Numbered from the stretch's first letter, positions 1-9,171 are shown. The stretch: DNA of 64,000 nucleotides from Variovorax sp. OAS795 (GCF_040546685.1 NZ_JBEPOH010000001.1:1612001-1676000), one strand, 5' to 3'. The notes: generated by a model not told the origin, from the letters alone. Program-made: numbers and translations.

Positions 1-1383
1 GAACGGATCGAGCTTGTAGCCGAAGGCCTTGGGGAACCAGTAGGTGATGCCCGCCAGCATGCCGAACAGCACGCCGCCGATGATCACGTTGTGGAAGTGC
101 GCGATCAGGAACAGGCTGTTGTGCAGCACGAAGTCAGCCGGCGGCACGGCCAGCAGCACGCCCGTCATGCCGCCGATCACGAAGGTGATCATGAAGCCGA
201 TGGTCCACATCATCGGCAGCTCGAAGCGGATGCGGCCGCGGTACATGGTGAAGAGCCAGTTGAAGATCTTCGCGCCCGTCGGGATCGAGATGATCATCGT
301 CGTGATGCCGAAGAACGAGTTCACGCTGGCGCCGGAGCCCATGGTGAAGAAGTGGTGCAGCCACACGAGGTACGACAGGATGGTGATCACCACCGTGGCG
401 TACACCATCGACGCATAGCCGAAGAGGCGCTTGCCCGAGAAGGTGGAGACCACTTCGGAGAAGATGCCGAAGGCCGGCAGGATCAGGATGTACACCTCGG
501 GGTGGCCCCAGATCCAGATCAGGTTCACGTACATCATGGCGTTGCCGCCGAGGTCGTTCGTGAAGAAGTTGGTGCCGGCGTAGCGGTCGAGCGACAGCAG
601 GGCGAGCACGGCGGTGAGCACCGGGAAGGCGGCCACGATCAGCACGTTGGTGCACAGGGCGGTCCAGGTGAACACCGGCATCTTCATCATGGTCATGCCC
701 GGCGCGCGCATCTTCACGATGGTGGCCAGCAGGTTGACGCCCGAGAGCAGGGTTCCGACCCCCGCTATCTGCAGCGACCATATGTAGTAGTCGACGCCCA
801 CGTCGGGGCTGAAGAGAATGCCCGACAGCGGCGGGTAGGCCAGCCAGCCGGTCTTGGCGAACTCGCCGACGAACAGCGACGCCATCACCAGGCCCGCGCC
901 GAACGTGGTCATCCAGAAGCTGAAGTTGTTCAGGAACGGAAACGCCACGTCGCGCGCGCCAATCTGCAGCGGCACCACGAAGTTCATGAGGCCCGTGACC
1001 AGCGGCATCGCCACGAAGAAGATCATGATCACGCCGTGCGCGGTGAAGATCTGGTCGTAGTGGTGCGGCGGCAAAAAGCCGGTGTTGTCGCCGAAGGCCA
1101 CGGCCTGCTGGGCCCGCATCATCAGCGCGTCGGCAAAGCCGCGCAGCAGCATCACCAGCCCGAGGATGATGTACATGATGCCGATCTTCTTGTGGTCGAT
1201 GCTGGTGATCCAGTCGCGCCACAGAGTGCCCCAGAGCTTGAAGTAGGTGACCGCGCCGAGCAGCGCGATGCCGCCCAGCACCACGGCCGCGAAGGTCGCG
1301 AGCAGGATGGGCTCGTGGTAGGGAATCGCCTCCCACGTGAGGCGGCCGAAGATGAGCTTCGTCAGGTCAAGGTTCTCGAACAT
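1..1383 (-). CDS. cyoB: Cytochrome bo3 ubiquinol oxidase subunit I (3' end outside window)
   Basis: Catalytic haem-copper subunit of the cytochrome bo quinol oxidase, an inner-membrane proton pump that oxidises ubiquinol and reduces oxygen. The visible 461 codons begin [10 protein letters not shown] and match E. coli-type CyoB rather than CoxA/CtaD. They contain the [14 protein letters not shown] stretch, [12 protein letters not shown], a haem-ligand His in IFTAHGV, the cross-linked His/Tyr motif [11 protein letters not shown], the CuB pair WLHHFF, the proton-channel residues GARDVAF and IPTGAKIF, and the haem ligands AHFH near the window edge. Roughly the last 200 residues are missing because the gene continues past base 1. 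The ATG lies two bases after the cyoA stop, so the two are co-transcribed. The length of missing sequence is inferred from the family. Confidence 0.95.
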   Translation of the reverse strand, partial: MFENLDLTKLIFGRLTWEAIPYHEPILLATFAAVVLGGIALLGAVTYFKLWGTLWRDWITSIDHKKIGIMYIILGLVMLLRGFADALMMRAQQAVAFGDNTGFLPPHHYDQIFTAHGVIMIFFVAMPLVTGLMNFVVPLQIGARDVAFPFLNNFSFWMTTFGAGLVMASLFVGEFAKTGWLAYPPLSGILFSPDVGVDYYIWSLQIAGVGTLLSGVNLLATIVKMRAPGMTMMKMPVFTWTALCTNVLIVAAFPVLTAVLALLSLDRYAGTNFFTNDLGGNAMMYVNLIWIWGHPEVYILILPAFGIFSEVVSTFSGKRLFGYASMVYATVVITILSYLVWLHHFFTMGSGASVNSFFGITTMIISIPTGAKIFNWLFTMYRGRIRFELPMMWTIGFMITFVIGGMTGVLLAVPPADFVLHNSLFLIAHFHNVIIGGVLFGMLAGITYWFPKAFGYKLDPF

Positions 1384-1385
1384 CG

Positions 1386-2420
1386 TCATTCTTCGGTGGT
1401 GCACATCGCCGTGACGTACTTGCGCGTCGGCGAACTGGAATTGAGGCTGTCGGGCTGCCAGCCGGCTGCCTTGCTGGCCACGTTGAAGGCGCCGGGCTTG
1501 CCCAGGCCGCCTTCGGCGTCGATGGCCATCATCTGCTTCATGCACATCTTGTTGCGGTCGACACAGCGGTTGAGGATGGCGTCGTACAGGTCGGGCGCCA
1601 CGCGGGCGTAGTGGCGCACGGGGTCGCGCTCGCTCGGTGCTTCGAGCTTCAGGTAGGTCTCGCGGCTCAGTTCGCCGTCCTTGCCGGCCTTGGCCTTCTT
1701 CACCCACTCGTCGAAGCCTTCGTTGCTGAGGCCGTGGAACTTGAAGCGCATGCCCGAGAAGCCCGCGCCGCTGTAGTTGGCCGAGAAGCCCTCGAACTCA
1801 CCCGGCTTGTTGATGACCGCGTGCAGCTTGGTCTCCATGCCCGGCATGGCGTAGATCTGGCCGGCCAGCGCGGGAATGAAGAAGGAGTTCATCACCGAGG
1901 TGGCGGTGATCTTGAAAGTGATCGGACGGTCGACCGGCGCGGCCATTTCGTTCACCGTGGCAAAGCCCTGCTCGGGGTAGATGAAGAGCCATTTCCAGTC
2001 GAGTGCCACCACCTCGACCACCAGCGGCTTGGCTTCGGCGGGCACCGCGCGGTCGGCGTCCAGGCGGCTGAGCGGCCGGTACGGGTCGAGCGTGTGCGTG
2101 CTGATCCAGGTGATGGCGCCGAGCGCGATGATGATCAGGAGCGGCGCGGCCCAGATCGCGAGCTCCAGCTGGGTGGAGTGGTCCCAGTCGGGGCTGTAGT
2201 CGGCCTCCTTGTTCGACTGGCGGTAGCGCCAGGCGAAGAAGATCGTGAGCGCGATCACCGGGACGATGATGATCAGCATCAGCACGGTGGAGACGACGAT
2301 GAGCCGCCCCTGCTGGTTGGCGATGTCGCCGGAAGGGTTCATGAGCACGGTGTTGCAGCCTGCCAGCAGGGCTAGCGGGAGCAACAGGGGCCATCGGCGA
2401 AGAGATTTGAGGGTGGGCAT
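1386..2420 (-). CDS. cyoA: Cytochrome bo3 ubiquinol oxidase subunit II, lipoprotein
   Basis: Subunit II of the bo-type quinol oxidase, 344 residues. It has a lipoprotein signal (positive N-terminus, hydrophobic run, LLAGC lipobox with the Cys near residue 22), two membrane segments (about residues 40-65 and 90-110) and a periplasmic cupredoxin-like domain. That domain carries the [10 protein letters not shown] motif seen in CyoA and lacks the CuA cysteine/histidine set of cytochrome c oxidases, which supports quinol as electron donor. An in-frame ATG 14 codons upstream exists, but the chosen start ([10 protein letters not shown]) gives a normal signal peptide. It is the first gene of the operon with cyoB downstream and is divergent from the MHS transporter. 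The C-terminus is longer than in E. coli and holds several Met and Cys residues ([13 protein letters not shown]) of unknown role. Confidence 0.95.
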   Translation of the reverse strand: MPTLKSLRRWPLLLPLALLAGCNTVLMNPSGDIANQQGRLIVVSTVLMLIIIVPVIALTIFFAWRYRQSNKEADYSPDWDHSTQLELAIWAAPLLIIIALGAITWISTHTLDPYRPLSRLDADRAVPAEAKPLVVEVVALDWKWLFIYPEQGFATVNEMAAPVDRPITFKITATSVMNSFFIPALAGQIYAMPGMETKLHAVINKPGEFEGFSANYSGAGFSGMRFKFHGLSNEGFDEWVKKAKAGKDGELSRETYLKLEAPSERDPVRHYARVAPDLYDAILNRCVDRNKMCMKQMMAIDAEGGLGKPGAFNVASKAAGWQPDSLNSSSPTRKYVTAMCTTEE

Positions 2421-2561
2421 GCCGAAAGAAAGAAGAGCGTGGGCTGCGCAAAGACTCCACAATCTACGACCAAAGGCTCCCGCCGCCTATTGGACGTTTT
2501 GTCCTATGGCGGGAAACTCAGTTCGGTGAGACGCTTGGCCCCCTGTTCAATGGTCTACCTT

Positions 2562-2578
2562 TGTCACTGCCGGTGACA
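2562..2578. promoter_or_regulatory. Perfect inverted repeat in the cyoA/MHS divergent region
   Basis: TGTCAC, five bases, GTGACA: a perfect six-base inverted repeat ending 17 bases before the transporter start codon and about 140 bases upstream of cyoA. Size and position suit a dimeric repressor or activator site, most simply one acting on the transporter promoter. No regulator gene sits beside it, so the cognate protein is unknown. Confidence 0.4.
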
Positions 2579-2595
2579 CCGAATCAAAAAACGCA

Positions 2596-3936
2596 ATGAC
2601 GACGACGTCCAGCATCAGTCCGCAAGGCGCACAGCCTGTGCCGAACACGTCCGGCAACGACGCCCGGCAGGGCGGCGACCACTCGCACATCGCACCCGGC
2701 GAGATCGCCGTGGGCGTGATCATCGGCCGCGCGTCGGAGTACTTCGACTTCTTCGTCTACGGCATTGCCTCGGTGCTGGTGTTCCCGGCCGTATTCTTTC
2801 CGTTCGAGGCGCGCCTGGAGGGAACCCTCTTCGCCTTCGTGGTCTTTTCCTTCGCGTTCATCGCACGGCCGTTTGGAACGGTCATCTCGATGGCCATCCA
2901 GCGGCGGTTCGGGCGCGAAGCCAAGCTGACCATTGCGCTTTTCGTGCTCGGCACCTCCACGGCGGGCATCGCCTTCCTGCCGGGCTATGCGAGCATCGGT
3001 TTCACGGCGATCGTGCTGCTGTCGGTGTTCCGCTTCGCGCAGGGCCTGGCGCTCGGCGGCTCCTGGGACGGCCTGCCTTCGCTGCTGGCGCTCAATGCGC
3101 CCGAGAACCGCCGCGGCTGGTACGCCATGCTGGGCCAACTGGGTGCGCCGCTGGGCTTCTTCGTGGCCAGCGCGCTGTTCGCCTACCTGTATGCCAACCT
3201 GCCGCTGAAGGACTTTCTCGACTGGGGCTGGCGCTACACCTTCTACGTCGCCTTTGCGATCAACGTGGTGGCGCTGTTCGCGCGGCTGCGGCTGGTGGCC
3301 ACCGAAGAGTATTCCCGCCTGCTCGAAGAGCGCGAACTGCAGCCCACCAGCGTGGTCGAGCTGGCGCGTTCGCAAGGCGCCAACCTGCTCATCGGTGCGT
3401 TCGCGGCGCTGGCCAGCTATGCGCTGTTCCATCTGATCACGGTGTTCCCGCTGTCGTGGATCACGCTGTACTCCGACCAGTCGATCACCGAGTTCCTCGT
3501 GGTGCAGATGATCGGCGCGGTGTTCTGCGCCGGCGGCATCGTGGCCTCGGGCCTGATCGCCGACCGCGTGGGCCGACGCTTCACGCTGGGCGGCCTGGCC
3601 GCGATGATTGCGGTGTTCAGCGGTTTCGCGCCCACGCTGCTCGATGGCGGCCGCATCGGGCAGGACATTTTCATCCTGCTGGGCTTCGTGCTGCTGGGGC
3701 TTTCCTATGGCCAGGCGGCCGGTGCGGTGACCTCGAACTTCGAGCCCAAGTACCGCTACACCGGCGCCGCGCTCACGGCCGACCTCGCGTGGCTCATCGG
3801 TGCGGCCTTCGCTCCGCTGGTGGCGCTCGGGCTCTCGGCCAATTTCGGCCTGGCCTATGTGAGCGTCTACCTGCTGTCGGGCGCGGTCGGCACGCTCGCG
3901 GCGCTGGGCCTGAACCGGGCGCTGGTGCGCGACTGA
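2596..3936 (+). CDS. MFS transporter, metabolite:H+ symporter (MHS) type
   Basis: Inner-membrane major facilitator protein of 446 residues with about 12 hydrophobic segments. The first segment carries GRASEYFDFFVYGIAS, close to the signature of the metabolite:proton symporter subfamily (ShiA/ProP/KgtP relatives). Cytoplasmic loop motifs of the G-x-x-x-D-R-x-G-R-R type are visible (ADRVGRRF, with a degenerate version RRFGREAK after TM2). The first 35 or so residues are polar and probably cytoplasmic. Members import organic acids, osmolytes or aromatic acids with protons; the substrate here cannot be told. The gene is divergent from cyoAB. A neighbouring inverted repeat suggests its own control. 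Confidence 0.85.
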   Translation: MTTTSSISPQGAQPVPNTSGNDARQGGDHSHIAPGEIAVGVIIGRASEYFDFFVYGIASVLVFPAVFFPFEARLEGTLFAFVVFSFAFIARPFGTVISMAIQRRFGREAKLTIALFVLGTSTAGIAFLPGYASIGFTAIVLLSVFRFAQGLALGGSWDGLPSLLALNAPENRRGWYAMLGQLGAPLGFFVASALFAYLYANLPLKDFLDWGWRYTFYVAFAINVVALFARLRLVATEEYSRLLEERELQPTSVVELARSQGANLLIGAFAALASYALFHLITVFPLSWITLYSDQSITEFLVVQMIGAVFCAGGIVASGLIADRVGRRFTLGGLAAMIAVFSGFAPTLLDGGRIGQDIFILLGFVLLGLSYGQAAGAVTSNFEPKYRYTGAALTADLAWLIGAAFAPLVALGLSANFGLAYVSVYLLSGAVGTLAALGLNRALVRD

Positions 3937-3960
3937 GCGGCGGATCTCAGCCGTTTCTCC

Positions 3961-3984
3961 AAAGGCGCCGGCCGGCCCCTTTTT
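3961..3984 (+). terminator. Probable rho-independent terminator after the MHS transporter
   Basis: AAAGGCGCC and GGCCCCTTT can pair with a single mismatch around a four-base loop, followed by more T residues. It lies 24 bases past the transporter stop codon. Confidence 0.5.
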
Positions 3985-4003
3985 GTTTTCCGGCGCACAG
4001 GCT

Positions 4004-4009
4004 TAGGAT
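4004..4009 (+). promoter_or_regulatory. -10-like hexamer, possible leaderless start of the HAD gene
   Basis: TAGGAT stands exactly six bases before the ATG at 4016, and there is no Shine-Dalgarno sequence between. Transcription would start at or next to the A of the start codon. No convincing -35 box is visible. Confidence 0.4.
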
Positions 4010-4015
4010 CGCGGC

Positions 4016-4696
4016 ATGTTCGCCGCCGCCATCTTCGACATGGACGGGCTGCTCATCGATTCGGAGCGGCCCATCATGGCTGCCTGGATCGAAGCCGCCC
4101 GCACGCTCGACATCGAGCTTTCGCACAGCCAGTACCTGCAGGTGGTGGGCCTCGCCACCGCGGAGTCGGAGCTGATCCTCGGCGGGCTGCTCGGCGGGCC
4201 CGAGGCCTACAGGCACGCCATCGGGCACGTCCGCCAACTGCTGCAGCTGGAGCGCGCGGACGGCCTCCCGATGTTTCCCATCAAGCCCGGCGCGGCCGAG
4301 TTCCTGGCGGCGCTGCGGCAGCGGGGAACGCGCTGCGCCGTGGCTTCTTCGTCGACCAGCGGGCAGATCCAGGCCTGCCTCGGGAGCCTCGACGTGCTGC
4401 ATCATTTCGACGCGTTCGCGGGCGGCGACGAGGTGGCGCGCGCCAAGCCCGATCCGGCGCTCTACCTGCTTGCGGCCGAGCGGCTGGGCGTCGACCCGGC
4501 GCAATGCGTGGCCTTCGAGGACAGCGAGAACGGCGCCAAGGCCGCGCTGGCGGCCGGCCTGCGGGTGGTGATCGTGCCGGACCTCAAGCATCCGCCCGCT
4601 GCGATCGTCGAGGCTGCCTTGCATGTGCTCGATTCGCTGCACGAGGCCGTCCTCCATGTGCCGCGGTGGTTTCCGGGCCAGGCGATACGCGCATGA
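4016..4696 (+). CDS. HAD-superfamily hydrolase, beta-phosphoglucomutase/phosphatase-like (subfamily IA)
   Basis: Cytoplasmic 226-residue phosphohydrolase. HAD motif I is FDMDGLL near residues 8-14 (nucleophile and general-acid Asp). Motif II is around ASSST near residue 110, motif III is the Lys of AKPDPALY, and motif IV is AFEDSENG with its acidic residues. The insertion between motifs I and II has the helical C1-cap size of subfamily IA (YniC/beta-phosphoglucomutase-like), which act on sugar phosphates. The final 25 residues ([12 protein letters not shown]) extend past the usual domain. The stop codon overlaps the next start (ATGA), so the two genes are translationally coupled. The exact substrate is unknown. 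Confidence 0.9.
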   Translation: MFAAAIFDMDGLLIDSERPIMAAWIEAARTLDIELSHSQYLQVVGLATAESELILGGLLGGPEAYRHAIGHVRQLLQLERADGLPMFPIKPGAAEFLAALRQRGTRCAVASSSTSGQIQACLGSLDVLHHFDAFAGGDEVARAKPDPALYLLAAERLGVDPAQCVAFEDSENGAKAALAAGLRVVIVPDLKHPPAAIVEAALHVLDSLHEAVLHVPRWFPGQAIRA

Positions 4697-5028
4697 TCAA
4701 GATCGGCACGCTGTGCCACGTGCTCGACAGCTGCCTCGCGTCGCCGATGACCGAGCGCGCCGTCGGCCGCATCGTGGAGGTGGTTTCCGCGCCCTACGAG
4801 GCGCCCAGCGAGCGCTACCTGCCCGGCACCTACTACGACGTGCTGTTCGAGGGCTGGACCTTCTATTGCCGCAGCGACAAGCTCGTGCCCATTTCGGATC
4901 CCGGTGCCGACGTCGGCAGCTGGGAAGACGAATTCATCGACGCGGCCGACAGCCCTCCGTCGAGCGCGCCTCAGAGCACTTCGTCGCGCAACTGCGGGAA
5001 CACCTTCGACACCTTGGCGAGCAGGTAG
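4693..5028 (+). CDS. Small conserved-looking protein of unknown function
   Basis: A 111-residue protein starting [10 protein letters not shown], coupled to the HAD gene by an ATGA overlap. The first 80 residues look like a compact beta-rich domain ([41 protein letters not shown]), reminiscent of small SH3-like barrels, and then turn acidic. The last 30 residues are rich in Ser, Pro and Asp. I do not recognise the family. Its 3' end overlaps the end of the convergent 2-oxoglutarate oxygenase gene by 58 bases, so the C-terminal tail may be under weak constraint. The frame is supported by the coupling and by normal codon use in the first 80 codons. Confidence 0.65.
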   Translation: MIKIGTLCHVLDSCLASPMTERAVGRIVEVVSAPYEAPSERYLPGTYYDVLFEGWTFYCRSDKLVPISDPGADVGSWEDEFIDAADSPPSSAPQSTSSRNCGNTFDTLASR

Positions 5029-5990
5029 TCGCCGTAGCGGCCGTTGAAGGCGTGCACGTTGGCGCGGTCCCAGCGTTCGGCGCTGTCGTCGCGCGCCTCG
5101 GCGCCTGCGAGCCCTTCGATGCGCTGCACGCGGGCCTCGAAATTCGGGTCGAAGAACAGCGGGAACGAGAGCCGGTCGCGGCCCGAGGTGTTGCGCTTGA
5201 CGCGGTGCGGCGTCGATTTGTAGAGCCCGCCCGTCATGCGGTCGAGCATGTCGCCGATGTTGCAGACGAAGGAGCCCGGAACCGGCGGCGCATCGATCCA
5301 GCCGCCGGGCGTGTGCACCGCGAGGCCGCCCACCTCGTCCTGGTGCAGGATGGTGAGCAGGCCGTAGTCCGTGTGTTCGCCCACGCCCCATTGCACGTCG
5401 AGGCCTTCGGGCACGGGCTGCGAGGGATAGTTGAACAGGCGGAACAGGACGAGCGGATCCGCCGTGTAGCGCCCGGCAAAGTACGAAGCGGGCAGGCCGA
5501 GGCTCAGCGCGATGCCCTCCATCAGCCGGTGGCCGAGCTGCGTGACGGCCGCCATGTAGCCGAGGATGGCTTCGCGAAAGCCCGGCACATCGGGAAAGAG
5601 ATTGGGCCCGTGCACCGGCGTCTTGGCCTGCACCAGCGGATGGGACGCGGGCAACTCGGTGCCAAGGTAAAGGCCTTCCTTCCAGTCGGGCCGGCCCGAG
5701 GTCAGCTCGCCGCCGAGCGGAAAGTAGCCGCGCCAGGCCCGCCCTCCCAGCGCCATGCGCCACTGCATCTTCGTTGCTTCAGGGAGATCGAAGAAGCGGT
5801 GGCTCAGGTCTTCGAGCCGCTGCACCAGCGCTGCGTCGACGCCGTGGCCGGTGACGTAGAAGAAGCCGTGTGCGCGGCAGGCTTCCCCGATCTGCGCGGC
5901 CACGCGGCCGCGCTCGGGCGTGCCCGCCACGAGCGGCGCGACATCGATCACGGGAAGGGTCTGGGGGTCGGTCATGGGCATGGAGAGCAT
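4971..5990 (-). CDS. 2-oxoglutarate/Fe(II)-dependent oxygenase, isopenicillin-N-synthase type
   Basis: About 335 residues with the DIOX_N region ([24 protein letters not shown]) followed by the double-stranded beta-helix. The iron-binding facial triad is visible as His and Asp in [11 protein letters not shown] and the distal His in STPHRVKR; the 2-oxoglutarate-binding Arg is in RLSFPLFF. These enzymes hydroxylate or desaturate small molecules. This one closes an amino-acid ABC operon, so an amino-acid-related substrate is a reasonable inference only. Start codons at 5990, 5981 and 5975 are all possible. I chose 5990 because it lies one base after the stop of the ATPase gene, but the conserved part begins at MTDPQTLP (5975) and none has a good ribosome site. 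Confidence 0.88.
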   Translation of the reverse strand: MLSMPMTDPQTLPVIDVAPLVAGTPERGRVAAQIGEACRAHGFFYVTGHGVDAALVQRLEDLSHRFFDLPEATKMQWRMALGGRAWRGYFPLGGELTSGRPDWKEGLYLGTELPASHPLVQAKTPVHGPNLFPDVPGFREAILGYMAAVTQLGHRLMEGIALSLGLPASYFAGRYTADPLVLFRLFNYPSQPVPEGLDVQWGVGEHTDYGLLTILHQDEVGGLAVHTPGGWIDAPPVPGSFVCNIGDMLDRMTGGLYKSTPHRVKRNTSGRDRLSFPLFFDPNFEARVQRIEGLAGAEARDDSAERWDRANVHAFNGRYGDYLLAKVSKVFPQLRDEVL

Positions 5991-5991
5991 G

Positions 5992-6735
5992 TCATGCGCC
6001 GCGCGCGAACGGCGAGCGGATGTCCGAAAGGAACTGCTGCGCGCGCGGGTGTTGCGGCCGGTTGAAGAAGTCGTCGGGCGTCGCGCGTTCGAGCACCTTG
6101 CCCTCGTCCATGAACAGCACGCGGTCGGCCACCTCGCGCGCAAAGCCCATCTCGTGCGTGACGCAGACCATCGTCATGCCATCGCGCGTGAGGTCGCGCA
6201 TCACCAGCAGGACCTCGCCCACCATCTCGGGATCGAGCGCACTGGTGGGTTCGTCGAACAGCATCAAGGGCGGCTGCATCGCGAGCGCACGCGCAATCGC
6301 CACGCGTTGCTGCTGGCCGCCCGAGAGTTCGCCGGGCCAGGCGTTCGCCTTGTGCGCCAGGCCCACGCGCTGCAGCAGCGCCATGGCGCGCTCTTCGGCC
6401 TCCTGGCGCGTGAGGCCGCGCAACTGCACTGGTGCCATCGTGCAGTTCTGCAGCACCGTGAGATGCGGGAACAGGTTGAACTGCTGGAACACGAAGCCGA
6501 TGCGCGAGCGGAACGCGTTCACGTCCGTGCCCGGCGCATGGATGTCCTTGCCTTCGATGAGGATGCGGCCCGACTGGATAGGCTCCAGCCGGTTGAAGGT
6601 GCGGATCAGCGTCGACTTGCCCGAGCCCGAGGGGCCGCACACCACGACCACTTCGCCCTTGTGGATGGTCTCTTCGATGTCCACCAGGGCGTGATAGCTG
6701 CCGTACCACTTGTTGACTTTCTGGAGTTCGATCAT
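5992..6735 (-). CDS. Polar amino-acid ABC transporter, ATP-binding subunit
   Basis: Cytoplasmic ATPase of 247 residues of the GlnQ/GltL/HisP family. Walker A is GPSGSGKST near residue 40, the Q-loop follows in [11 protein letters not shown], the signature is LSGGQQQR, Walker B is [14 protein letters not shown] and the switch His is in VTHEMGFA. It follows two permease genes and a binding-protein gene, and its start overlaps the upstream permease stop (ATGA). With them it forms a complete importer for polar amino acids such as glutamate, glutamine or aspartate. The precise ligand cannot be fixed from sequence. Confidence 0.95.
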   Translation of the reverse strand: MIELQKVNKWYGSYHALVDIEETIHKGEVVVVCGPSGSGKSTLIRTFNRLEPIQSGRILIEGKDIHAPGTDVNAFRSRIGFVFQQFNLFPHLTVLQNCTMAPVQLRGLTRQEAEERAMALLQRVGLAHKANAWPGELSGGQQQRVAIARALAMQPPLMLFDEPTSALDPEMVGEVLLVMRDLTRDGMTMVCVTHEMGFAREVADRVLFMDEGKVLERATPDDFFNRPQHPRAQQFLSDIRSPFARGA

Positions 6736-7454
6736 GCGGGCACCTTGGGGGCCGAAGCGGGGTGGGTCACGGCGATGCCGCGCCGCGCGAGGCGGCGTTC
6801 GAGCCAGTAGGCGAAGCGCGACAACCCGAAGCAGAGAATGAAATAGGTCAGGCCCAGGATCAGGTAGATCTGGGCCGGCCTGGTGAACACCTGCGTGTTG
6901 ATCTGCGTCGCGATGAACGACACCTCGGCCAGCCCGATGATGTAGCCCAGCGAGGTCTCCTTGATGGTCGAGACGAACTGGTTCACCAGCGAGGGCAGCA
7001 TGCTGCGCAGCGCCTGCGGCAGCACCACGAGGCGCATGGCGCGGCCGTAGCCCAGGCCGAGCGCGCGGGCGGTTTCCATCTGCCCGCGCGGCAGGCCCTG
7101 GATGCCGGCGCGCACGATCTCGGCCAGGTAGGCCGCATCGAACACCACCAGCGCGATCAGCATGGTGGTGAACTGGTCGGTCTTCACGCCCGTGATGCTG
7201 GGCAGGAAGAAGTAGGCCCAGAAGATCACCATCAGCAGCGGCAGGCCGCGCACCACGAAGACAAAGCCGGTGACCGGCCAGCGCAGCCAGCGCCACGGGC
7301 TCACGCGCGCAAGGCCCAGCACGATGCCCAGCGGCAGCGCGAGCACCAGCCCGCACGAGGCGAGCAGCAGCGTGAGCACCAGTCCGCCGAGCGGCCCGTT
7401 CGGGTACTGCCCGATGAGGAAGTAGACCCAGTAGTCGTTGATGATTTCCAGCAT
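6732..7454 (-). CDS. Polar amino-acid ABC transporter, permease (GltK-like)
   Basis: Inner-membrane permease of 240 residues with about five hydrophobic segments. The HEAA/EAA loop typical of the His/Glu/Gln family is present ([19 protein letters not shown], then [21 protein letters not shown]). It pairs with the permease encoded just upstream to form the membrane channel and contacts the ATPase through this loop. The gene overlaps the ATPase gene by four bases and starts 13 bases after the previous permease stop, so all belong to one transcript. Confidence 0.93.
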   Translation of the reverse strand: MLEIINDYWVYFLIGQYPNGPLGGLVLTLLLASCGLVLALPLGIVLGLARVSPWRWLRWPVTGFVFVVRGLPLLMVIFWAYFFLPSITGVKTDQFTTMLIALVVFDAAYLAEIVRAGIQGLPRGQMETARALGLGYGRAMRLVVLPQALRSMLPSLVNQFVSTIKETSLGYIIGLAEVSFIATQINTQVFTRPAQIYLILGLTYFILCFGLSRFAYWLERRLARRGIAVTHPASAPKVPA

Positions 7455-7467
7455 CTGGTCAGCCGCT

Positions 7468-8163
7468 CTAGATGGTCCGCACCGGAAAGCGGTGGTGGTA
7501 CCACGTGGCCAGCCCGGTGATCGCTAGCGACACCGTCAGGTACGCCGCACTCGCGAACGCGAAGGACTCGAAGCTGCGGAAGCTCGCGCTCTCGACCTGA
7601 CCGGCCTGGTACATCAGCTCGGCCACCCCGATGACGGTGGCGATCGAGGTGTTCTTCCACAGGCTCAGCGTCTGCGAGATGAGCGGCGGCACCGTCACGC
7701 GCAGCGCCTGCGGCAGCACGACGCGCCGCATCGTGCCCATGAAGCCGAAGCCGAGCGCCCGGCCGGCCTCGAACTGCACGGCCGGAATGGCGCGGATGCC
7801 GCTGCGGATGTCTTCGGCCATGAAGGCCGCCGTGTACAGCGCCAGCGCGATGATCGCGCTGTAGGCCTCGATGTGCCCCGCATAGAGCCATTGCTTGATG
7901 CCCTCGGGGAGCAGCTCGGGCGCGCCGAAATACCAGAACAGCATGTGCGCGAGCAGCGGCACGTTGCGAATGAGCTCGACATACGCAAAGCCGAGCCAGC
8001 GCAGCGGTGCGAGCGGCGACAGGCGCAGCAGCGCCACCACCAGCGCGATCGGCAGGGCGAGCAGCAGCGAGGCTGCGAGCAGTTGCAGCGACAGCAGCAG
8101 GCCCGCGACGAGCATGTCGTGGTACTTGCCGGTCAGCAGCAACGAATAGTCGAACAGGGGCAT
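7468..8163 (-). CDS. Polar amino-acid ABC transporter, permease (GltJ-like)
   Basis: Second membrane subunit of the amino-acid importer, 231 residues. It has N-terminal hydrophobic helices (MLVAGLLLSLQLLAASLL) and the conserved permease loop (AFMAEDIRSGIRAIP, then [24 protein letters not shown]). The start MPLFDYSLLL at 8163 was chosen because translation further upstream runs through the GC-rich hairpin spacer and loses similarity to the family. It sits 97 bases downstream of the binding-protein gene; that spacer holds a stable palindrome that probably sets relative expression. Confidence 0.92.
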   Translation of the reverse strand: MPLFDYSLLLTGKYHDMLVAGLLLSLQLLAASLLLALPIALVVALLRLSPLAPLRWLGFAYVELIRNVPLLAHMLFWYFGAPELLPEGIKQWLYAGHIEAYSAIIALALYTAAFMAEDIRSGIRAIPAVQFEAGRALGFGFMGTMRRVVLPQALRVTVPPLISQTLSLWKNTSIATVIGVAELMYQAGQVESASFRSFESFAFASAAYLTVSLAITGLATWYHHRFPVRTI

Positions 8164-8227
8164 GAGGGGCGACAGTATCACCGCCGCGGTTGGGATTTTG
8201 TTCAAAGGCCGCTTGCCCCCACCCCTG

Positions 8228-8248
8228 CCTTCCCCCGGGAGGGGAAGG
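8228..8248. repeat. GC-rich palindrome between binding-protein and permease genes
   Basis: CCTTCCCC, five bases, GGGGAAGG: perfect eight-base arms, flanked upstream by a C-rich run (CCCCCACCCCTG). It resembles the extragenic palindromes found in many proteobacteria. Its place right after the binding-protein gene suits an mRNA-stabilising or partial-termination hairpin that keeps binding protein in excess over permease. No T-run follows on the transcribed strand. Confidence 0.6.
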
Positions 8249-8260
8249 AGAAAGACCAGA

Positions 8261-9088
8261 TCAGTCGATCTTGTCGCTCTCGAGCTTGAAGTCGCGCGTC
8301 TGGAATCCCGAAGCCGTGTTCGGCCCGTACCACTTGACGAAGATCTTCTGCGCCTCGCCCGACTTCTCGAGTTCGCGCAGCGTGTCGTCCACCACCGCCT
8401 TGAGGCCGCTCTCACCCTTCTTGATGCCGATGGCCAAGGCCTCGGTGCTGAGGTTCTGCTTCAGCACCACGTACTGCGCCTTCTGCGGGCCGAGCTTGGC
8501 GTAGCTGCGCAGCAGCGCGGCCTCGTCGTCCACATAGCCCACGCCCTTGCCTTGCTGCAGCGCCTGGAAGGCCTGCTGGCTGGTGTCGAAGGTCACGACC
8601 TCGGCCGTGGGCACGGCCTTGCGGATGTTCGGCTCCTGCGTGCCGCCGCGGATGGTCAGCACCTTCTTGCCGGCGAGCTGCGGCACGTCGCTGATGCCGC
8701 TGTCCTTCTTCACGATGGCTTTCTGGCCCGTGACGAAGGTGGTGAGCGAGAAGTCGATCTGCGCCTCGCGCTCCTTGTTGTGCGTGAGGCCTGCCGCCAC
8801 CAGGTCGACGTGGCCCTGCTGCAGTTCGGGAATGCGTGCGGCCACGGCGATCTGCTTGAGCACCGGCTTCACGCCGATCTTCTTTGCAATGGCGTTCACC
8901 AGGTCGACCTCGTAGCCGACGATCTGGCGCGTCTTCGGATCGATGAAGGTGGCGGGCTCGTCGGTGCCGAGCACGCCCACCACGAGCTCGCCTTTCTTCT
9001 TGATGTCCGCGAGCTGGTCCGCGTGGGCGGCAATGCCCGTCAGCAGGGCGGAGGCGGCGAGGGCCGCGGCAATGAGGTTCAAGCGCAT
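8261..9088 (-). CDS. Periplasmic polar amino-acid-binding protein (SBP family 3)
   Basis: A 275-residue precursor with a Sec signal peptide (MRLNLIAAALAAS... cleaved after HA, near residue 23) and a type II periplasmic-binding fold. Family signatures include GELVVGVLGTDEP, VGYEVDLVNAIAKKIG and the ligand Arg in LTIRGGTQEPNI. It captures the amino acid for the two permeases and ATPase encoded downstream. An AGGAG ribosome site lies seven bases before the ATG. A recognisable sigma-70 promoter is found about 40-65 bases upstream. Glutamate/aspartate-like ligand specificity is a guess from overall resemblance. Confidence 0.93.
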   Translation of the reverse strand: MRLNLIAAALAASALLTGIAAHADQLADIKKKGELVVGVLGTDEPATFIDPKTRQIVGYEVDLVNAIAKKIGVKPVLKQIAVAARIPELQQGHVDLVAAGLTHNKEREAQIDFSLTTFVTGQKAIVKKDSGISDVPQLAGKKVLTIRGGTQEPNIRKAVPTAEVVTFDTSQQAFQALQQGKGVGYVDDEAALLRSYAKLGPQKAQYVVLKQNLSTEALAIGIKKGESGLKAVVDDTLRELEKSGEAQKIFVKWYGPNTASGFQTRDFKLESDKID

Positions 9089-9126
9089 GTTCTTCTCCTT
9101 CGGGATGGCAGGGACGCGACCCTATC

Positions 9127-9155
9127 AATAAAACCGTGGATTCTTAAATCGTCAA
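9127..9155 (-). promoter_or_regulatory. Sigma-70 promoter of the amino-acid ABC operon
   Basis: On the minus strand TTGACG (9150-9155) and TTTATT (9127-9132) are separated by exactly 17 bases. The -35 box matches five of six consensus bases and the -10 box four of six. The start point would be near 9120, leaving a leader of about 30 bases before the binding-protein ATG. Confidence 0.65.
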
Positions 9156-9159
9156 TCGA

Positions 9160-9171
9160 CATATGCATATG
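9160..9171. promoter_or_regulatory. CATATGCATATG palindrome upstream of the -35 box
   Basis: A perfect 12-base palindrome four bases upstream of the -35 hexamer of the amino-acid ABC operon, in an otherwise GC-rich region. Its position fits an activator site for that promoter. It could also simply be an AT-rich upstream element. Confidence 0.35.

Noticed and set aside
134..1336. A 400-codon minus-strand frame in the cyoB region
   Set aside because: It is one frame off the real cyoB reading, which shows all haem-copper ligands.
1..1383. Cytochrome c oxidase subunit I (ctaD)
   Set aside because: Sequence details and the CuA-less subunit II upstream match the quinol oxidase CyoB instead.
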